37,599 nt of DNA from Synergistales bacterium (GTDB lineage Bacteria > Synergistota > Synergistia > Synergistales > Synergistaceae), in assembly GCA_026002695.1 (NCBI GenBank), contig BOCB01000010.1, forward strand, positions 1 through 37,599. The letters are read 5' to 3'. The notes under the pieces were generated by a model, which worked only from the letters and a program-made list of their open reading frames with translations, made no database searches and was not told where the DNA came from. Numbering within the stretch: the first letter of the stretch is position 1; every line of letters starts with the position of its first letter. This document shows, piece by piece, positions 33,464 through 37,599 of this stretch. Both the position numbers and the translations under genes were made by a program.

Positions 33464-36400
33464 GTCGCTCCCCACACGGGGAGCGTGGATTGAAACGTCC
33501 ATTTCCTGTAGGCGTACCACCAACCGCTGTGTCGCTCCCCACACGGGGAGCGTGGATTGAAACGCTAAGAACAGCCAAGCGGATTACGACGCTAAATTCG
33601 CTCCCCACACGGGGAGCGTGGATTGAAACTGAAGACATTGGCGCAGGCAGGCTCGGAGATGTGTCGCTCCCCACACGGGGAGCGTGGATTGAAACGCCGT
33701 ATTTGCAAACACAGCGTGGTTCAAACGGCTCGCTCCCCACACGGGGAGCGTGGATTGAAACCCGCTTGAATTGAAAAGAAACCGAAATGCCCTATGTCGC
33801 TCCCCACACGGGGAGCGTGGATTGAAACGCATATTCTCTTAGGCGAGGGCGGCGAGATAAAGGGTCGCTCCCCACACGGGGAGCGTGGATTGAAACGCAT
33901 ATTCTCTTAGGCGAGGGCGGCGAGATAAAGGGTCGCTCCCCACACGGGGAGCGTGGATTGAAACGGCTATCCAGTTTTCGCGGTAGAGCACCGTCAAGGT
34001 CGCTCCCCACACGGGGAGCGTGGATTGAAACGCGCCACTTTGGTTGAACCGCAGTGCGGACAACGGTCGCTCCCCACACGGGGAGCGTGGATTGAAACGT
34101 CAAGTGTCATAGAGTTACCATTGATACTCACTAGTCGCTCCCCACACGGGGAGCGTGGATTGAAACATACACGGCCTGCGCGAAGGGGCAGAGAACCCTG
34201 GTCGCTCCCCACACGGGGAGCGTGGATTGAAACTCCGAGGCGATGGCCGTGAACATGCGCGTCTGCTGTCGCTCCCCACACGGGGAGCGTGGATTGAAAC
34301 ATATAAACCGTATAGGGTATTTCGTCCATGTATTGGTCGCTCCCCACACGGGGAGCGTGGATTGAAACGCCTGTTCGGCGATTGCGCTGTCTCCGACAAT
34401 GAGTCGCTCCCCACACGGGGAGCGTGGATTGAAACTTTTCATTATGCTGCTATCGCGTCTCACTGTTGACGTCGCTCCCCACACGGGGAGCGTGGATTGA
34501 AACGACGCTCGGAATAAGCGGTGTCGCGGGAGCTTCCGTCGCTCCCCACACGGGGAGCGTGGATTGAAACATTCAATCGATGTCAGGGACGAGCTGTTAA
34601 TAAGTCGCTCCCCACACGGGGAGCGTGGATTGAAACATAATCGTTCGAGCTATTCATGTTCCATGCCAAGTCGCTCCCCACACGGGGAGCGTGGATTGAA
34701 ACAAACAAAACATCGTAGACAACATCAAATCAGCATAGTCGCTCCCCACACGGGGAGCGTGGATTGAAACAAACAAAACATCGTAGACAACATCAAATCA
34801 GCATAGTCGCTCCCCACACGGGGAGCGTGGATTGAAACGACAAGTCTATCTATGAGGGACTACTGGATGTTAAGGTCGCTCCCCACACGGGGAGCGTGGA
34901 TTGAAACACTTTCTATCCTGGCCGTGTCGCCGTCGTCATAGTCGCTCCCCACACGGGGAGCGTGGATTGAAACATTCCGAGCGTCGAGCGAGCGAGCAAG
35001 GACTGCGGTCGCTCCCCACACGGGGAGCGTGGATTGAAACAGTTTTTGAGCGTGAATGTGTAGACGCCAAAGACGGTCGCTCCCCACACGGGGAGCGTGG
35101 ATTGAAACCCCCCCCTCGGTTGGCTTACTACTTACTCTATGGTCGCTCCCCACACGGGGAGCGTGGATTGAAACGCTAAGAACAGCCAAGCGGATTACGA
35201 CGCTAAATGTCGCTCCCCACACGGGGAGCGTGGATTGAAACGTAAAATGAAGGTATCAGGAGATATGGGAGCATGGTCGCTCCCCACACGGGGAGCGTGG
35301 ATTGAAACGTTCATTATCGGGCATCTTTCGCGCAACCGCGAAAGTCGCTCCCCACACGGGGAGCGTGGATTGAAACATCGCAGGTCTGCTTCCAGTTGTA
35401 TCTTCCCGCAGTCGCTCCCCACACGGGGAGCGTGGATTGAAACGCCTTGTGTGGCCAATAAGGCAAGGCTTTTTGGCCGTCGCTCCCCACACGGGGAGCG
35501 TGGATTGAAACGCCGTGTCAACGGCGCGTCATTGCTTGCCTTTGCGTCGCTCCCCACACGGGGAGCGTGGATTGAAACGAAACCGTTGGTATCACTACCG
35601 AGGAGGTAGATGTCGCTCCCCACACGGGGAGCGTGGATTGAAACAAAAATTTTCCGAATCCGTGGACAAACTTGTAAGTCGCTCCCCACACGGGGAGCGT
35701 GGATTGAAACGGAATTGGTACGAGGAGCTAACGAAATGAATGAGTCGCTCCCCACACGGGGAGCGTGGATTGAAACTCGTCTGCCAATTGGATAGCGCCG
35801 TATCGGCGCTGTTGTCGCTCCCCACACGGGGAGCGTGGATTGAAACCGCTTTGAGCAAAGGCAAGCAATGACGCGCCGTTGGTCGCTCCCCACACGGGGA
35901 GCGTGGATTGAAACGAAACCGTTGGTATCACTACCGAGGAGGTAGATTGTCGCTCCCCACACGGGGAGCGTGGATTGAAACTCTGACACGCTGAGGCATT
36001 GCGTTCAGCGCATCCACGTCGCTCCCCACACGGGGAGCGTGGATTGAAACGTCCGAAGGCTTCGGGGAAGAAGGGGAAGAAAGCGGTCGCTCCCCACACG
36101 GGGAGCGTGGATTGAAACGGCTTGAGGAGGTTTGAAAAATGGACTTCCTTACGTCGCTCCCCACACGGGGAGCGTGGATTGAAACCCTTCCCCTTCGGCC
36201 GGGTTACTCTATGTCGGTAGTCGCTCCCCACACGGGGAGCGTGGATTGAAACGTGTGTGGGGCGGCGCGGCGGCCGAAGCCGACGTGGTCGCTCCCCACA
36301 CGGGGAGCGTGGATTGAAACGGTGATTGCGGAGAGGATAGCAGAGGAGACTTTTAACGTCGCTCCCCACACGGGGAGCGTGGATTGAAACTTGGCAACAC

Positions 36401-37379
36401 TACCTAAGGAGGTAGACATTATGGTCGCTCCCCACACGGGGAGCGTGGATTGAAACATAACAACCACGGTAGCAGCGTAAAATCCGCTACCCGTCGCTCC
36501 CCACACGGGGAGCGTGGATTGAAACACGGAACCGACCGAGAGGTTGGTAGGCATTGGCGTCGCTCCCCACACGGGGAGCGTGGATTGAAACTACGAAGGC
36601 AGGGGCTGGGGCAATAAAGATATAGTCGCTCCCCACACGGGGAGCGTGGATTGAAACGTAGTGTCATTTTGTCTCGTCTCCTTCTCGCCGCGTCGCTCCC
36701 CACACGGGGAGCGTGGATTGAAACTCGAGGGCAGCCGTTCCCGCAGATTCAATCCATCGTCGCTCCCCACACGGGGAGCGTGGATTGAAACACCAATCCG
36801 CGGGATTTTATTATCGGCGACGTGAGTCGCTCCCCACACGGGGAGCGTGGATTGAAACGATAGTGCCGAAGGTTGACGGCGTGCTGCCAAAGTCGCTCCC
36901 CACACGGGGAGCGTGGATTGAAACCCCAGATGTTTATCCACGACGTTGCGCGTCTGCAGTCGCTCCCCACACGGGGAGCGTGGATTGAAACATAATCGTT
37001 CGAGCTATTCATGTTCCATGCCAAGGAGTCGCTCCCCACACGGGGAGCGTGGATTGAAACGACCAGTTGCCGTTCGATATATCCGCGCTTCTTGTCGCTC
37101 CCCACACGGGGAGCGTGGATTGAAACTTCGCCCGCCGCCGTATCGACGTTGTAGCCGCGCGGTCGCTCCCCACACGGGGAGCGTGGATTGAAACTGCTCC
37201 ACTTATGAAACACGAAGAAAGATAAAGGGTCGCTCCCCACACGGGGAGCGTGGATTGAAACAATCTCGGCGACGGTGAAATTCGGTCTGTTAGTCGTCGC
37301 TCCCCACACGGGGAGCGTGGATTGAAACTGTGTCCTGCGTCCTTCTTTATTTGCTCTGGCGTGTCGCTCCCCACACGGG
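33464..37379 (+). CRISPR. Type I-C CRISPR array, 58 spacers, cut by an IS
   Basis: 58 full repeats of 33 bases from 33464 (last at 37296-37328) and a 17-base partial repeat at 37363-37379. Spacers are 33-37 bases; spacer lengths and total length add up exactly. The repeat has a 7-bp hairpin GCTCCCC-ACAC-GGGGAGC and the ATTGAAAC 3' end typical of I-C. Repeat 3 (33598-33629) lacks its first G and repeat 5 has C in place of G1. Several spacers recur: 2=26, 6=7, 18=53, 19=20, 32=37. The array probably continues beyond the IS. Confidence 0.97.
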
Positions 37380-37599
37380 CCTCAAACCACAGCCAATAAA
37401 AAACCAAGACCTCGCTGGCCTGTTGCGAGAACAGGTGGTAAGCTATGTTTGCCAAGAACAAAAGCTTCACCGGCGAGGTGCATCTATTATGTCGGAAAAC
37501 TATAACAGAATCAAGATAGAATTTACGGATGGAATGAGTAATACAACACCTTATGCGAGCTTAATTTTTATGGCTAAATTTTGGAGCCAATCGGGACTT
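37380..37599 (+). mobile_element. IS1380-type element, left part, inserted in the I-C array
   Basis: Begins CCTCAAACCACAGCC right after the first 17 bases of a CRISPR repeat. A long structured leader follows, with ACCTCGCTGG pairing imperfectly to CCGGCGAGGT around the start codon region and a CCTGTT/AACAGG hairpin inside. Such folds commonly keep read-through transcripts from translating the transposase. The right end lies outside the window, so the target duplication cannot be checked. Confidence 0.7.
37489..37599 (+). CDS. IS1380-family transposase, N-terminal 37 residues
   Basis: MSENYNRIKIEFTDGMSNTT followed by PYASLIFMAKFWSQSGL resembles IS1380-family transposase N-termini (a basic start, a beta strand with FTD, then a hydrophobic helix ending in GL). 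The assignment is by appearance of this short stretch only. The frame is open to the window end. Confidence 0.6.
   Translation, partial: MSENYNRIKIEFTDGMSNTTPYASLIFMAKFWSQSGL

Overview
The window looks like the chromosome of a Synergistota (Synergistaceae-like) bacterium. This is inferred from the gene order (rpmE-thyX-prfA-prmC; trpS-scpA-scpB-rluB-HDOD-cmk-plsC-yicC-remA-gmk-rpoZ-coaBC-priA), Gram-negative-type features such as a flagellar rod-binding protein, and the style of the proteins. No 16S gene is present, so the taxon is not proven.

Layout. (1) 1-3124 is accessory sequence: the end of an IS630-type transposase, a small Cys-rich DUF6485-type gene, a secreted C39-like papain-fold protein, a 187-bp MITE, a gene fragment abutting an IS256 transposase fragment, and decayed DNA. 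(2) 3125-19356 is core chromosome: a rod-binding protein, then rpmE, thyX, prfA, prmC, two small membrane proteins and an MFS transporter on the + strand. A tightly packed - strand operon runs from trpS down to coaBC and priA. (3) 19424-24979 is a complete type II-C CRISPR-Cas locus: tracrRNA, cas9 (1051 aa), cas1, cas2, and an array of 11 spacers read on the - strand. (4) 24978-25657 is a second, truncated copy of the 5' two-thirds of trpS with its promoter, fused to the broken end of the II-C array. (5) 25723-37379 is a complete type I-C system (cas3, cas5c, cas8c, cas7c, cas4, cas1, cas2, leader) with a 58-spacer array. (6) From 37380 an IS1380-type element interrupts the I-C array and runs off the window.

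How the parts work together. The two CRISPR systems each carry their own adaptation genes and all expected catalytic motifs. In II-C, tracrRNA is made from just upstream of cas9, and each repeat carries an extended -10 promoter firing into the neighbouring spacer, as known for Neisseria II-C. In I-C, cas3 has its own promoter and the array starts directly after cas2 behind an AT-rich leader. Both arrays are broken: the II-C array by a MITE plus a trpS-fusion breakpoint, the I-C array by an IS.

The most notable observations are: the MITE inside a CRISPR repeat with an identical copy 23 kb away; the 680-bp trpS duplication bracketing the II-C locus; a tracrRNA anti-repeat whose changes keep crRNA pairing but remove the promoter on the opposite strand; I-C spacers captured repeatedly from the same protospacer with different lengths, and two overlapping on opposite strands; and a PriA that has lost its ATPase motifs.
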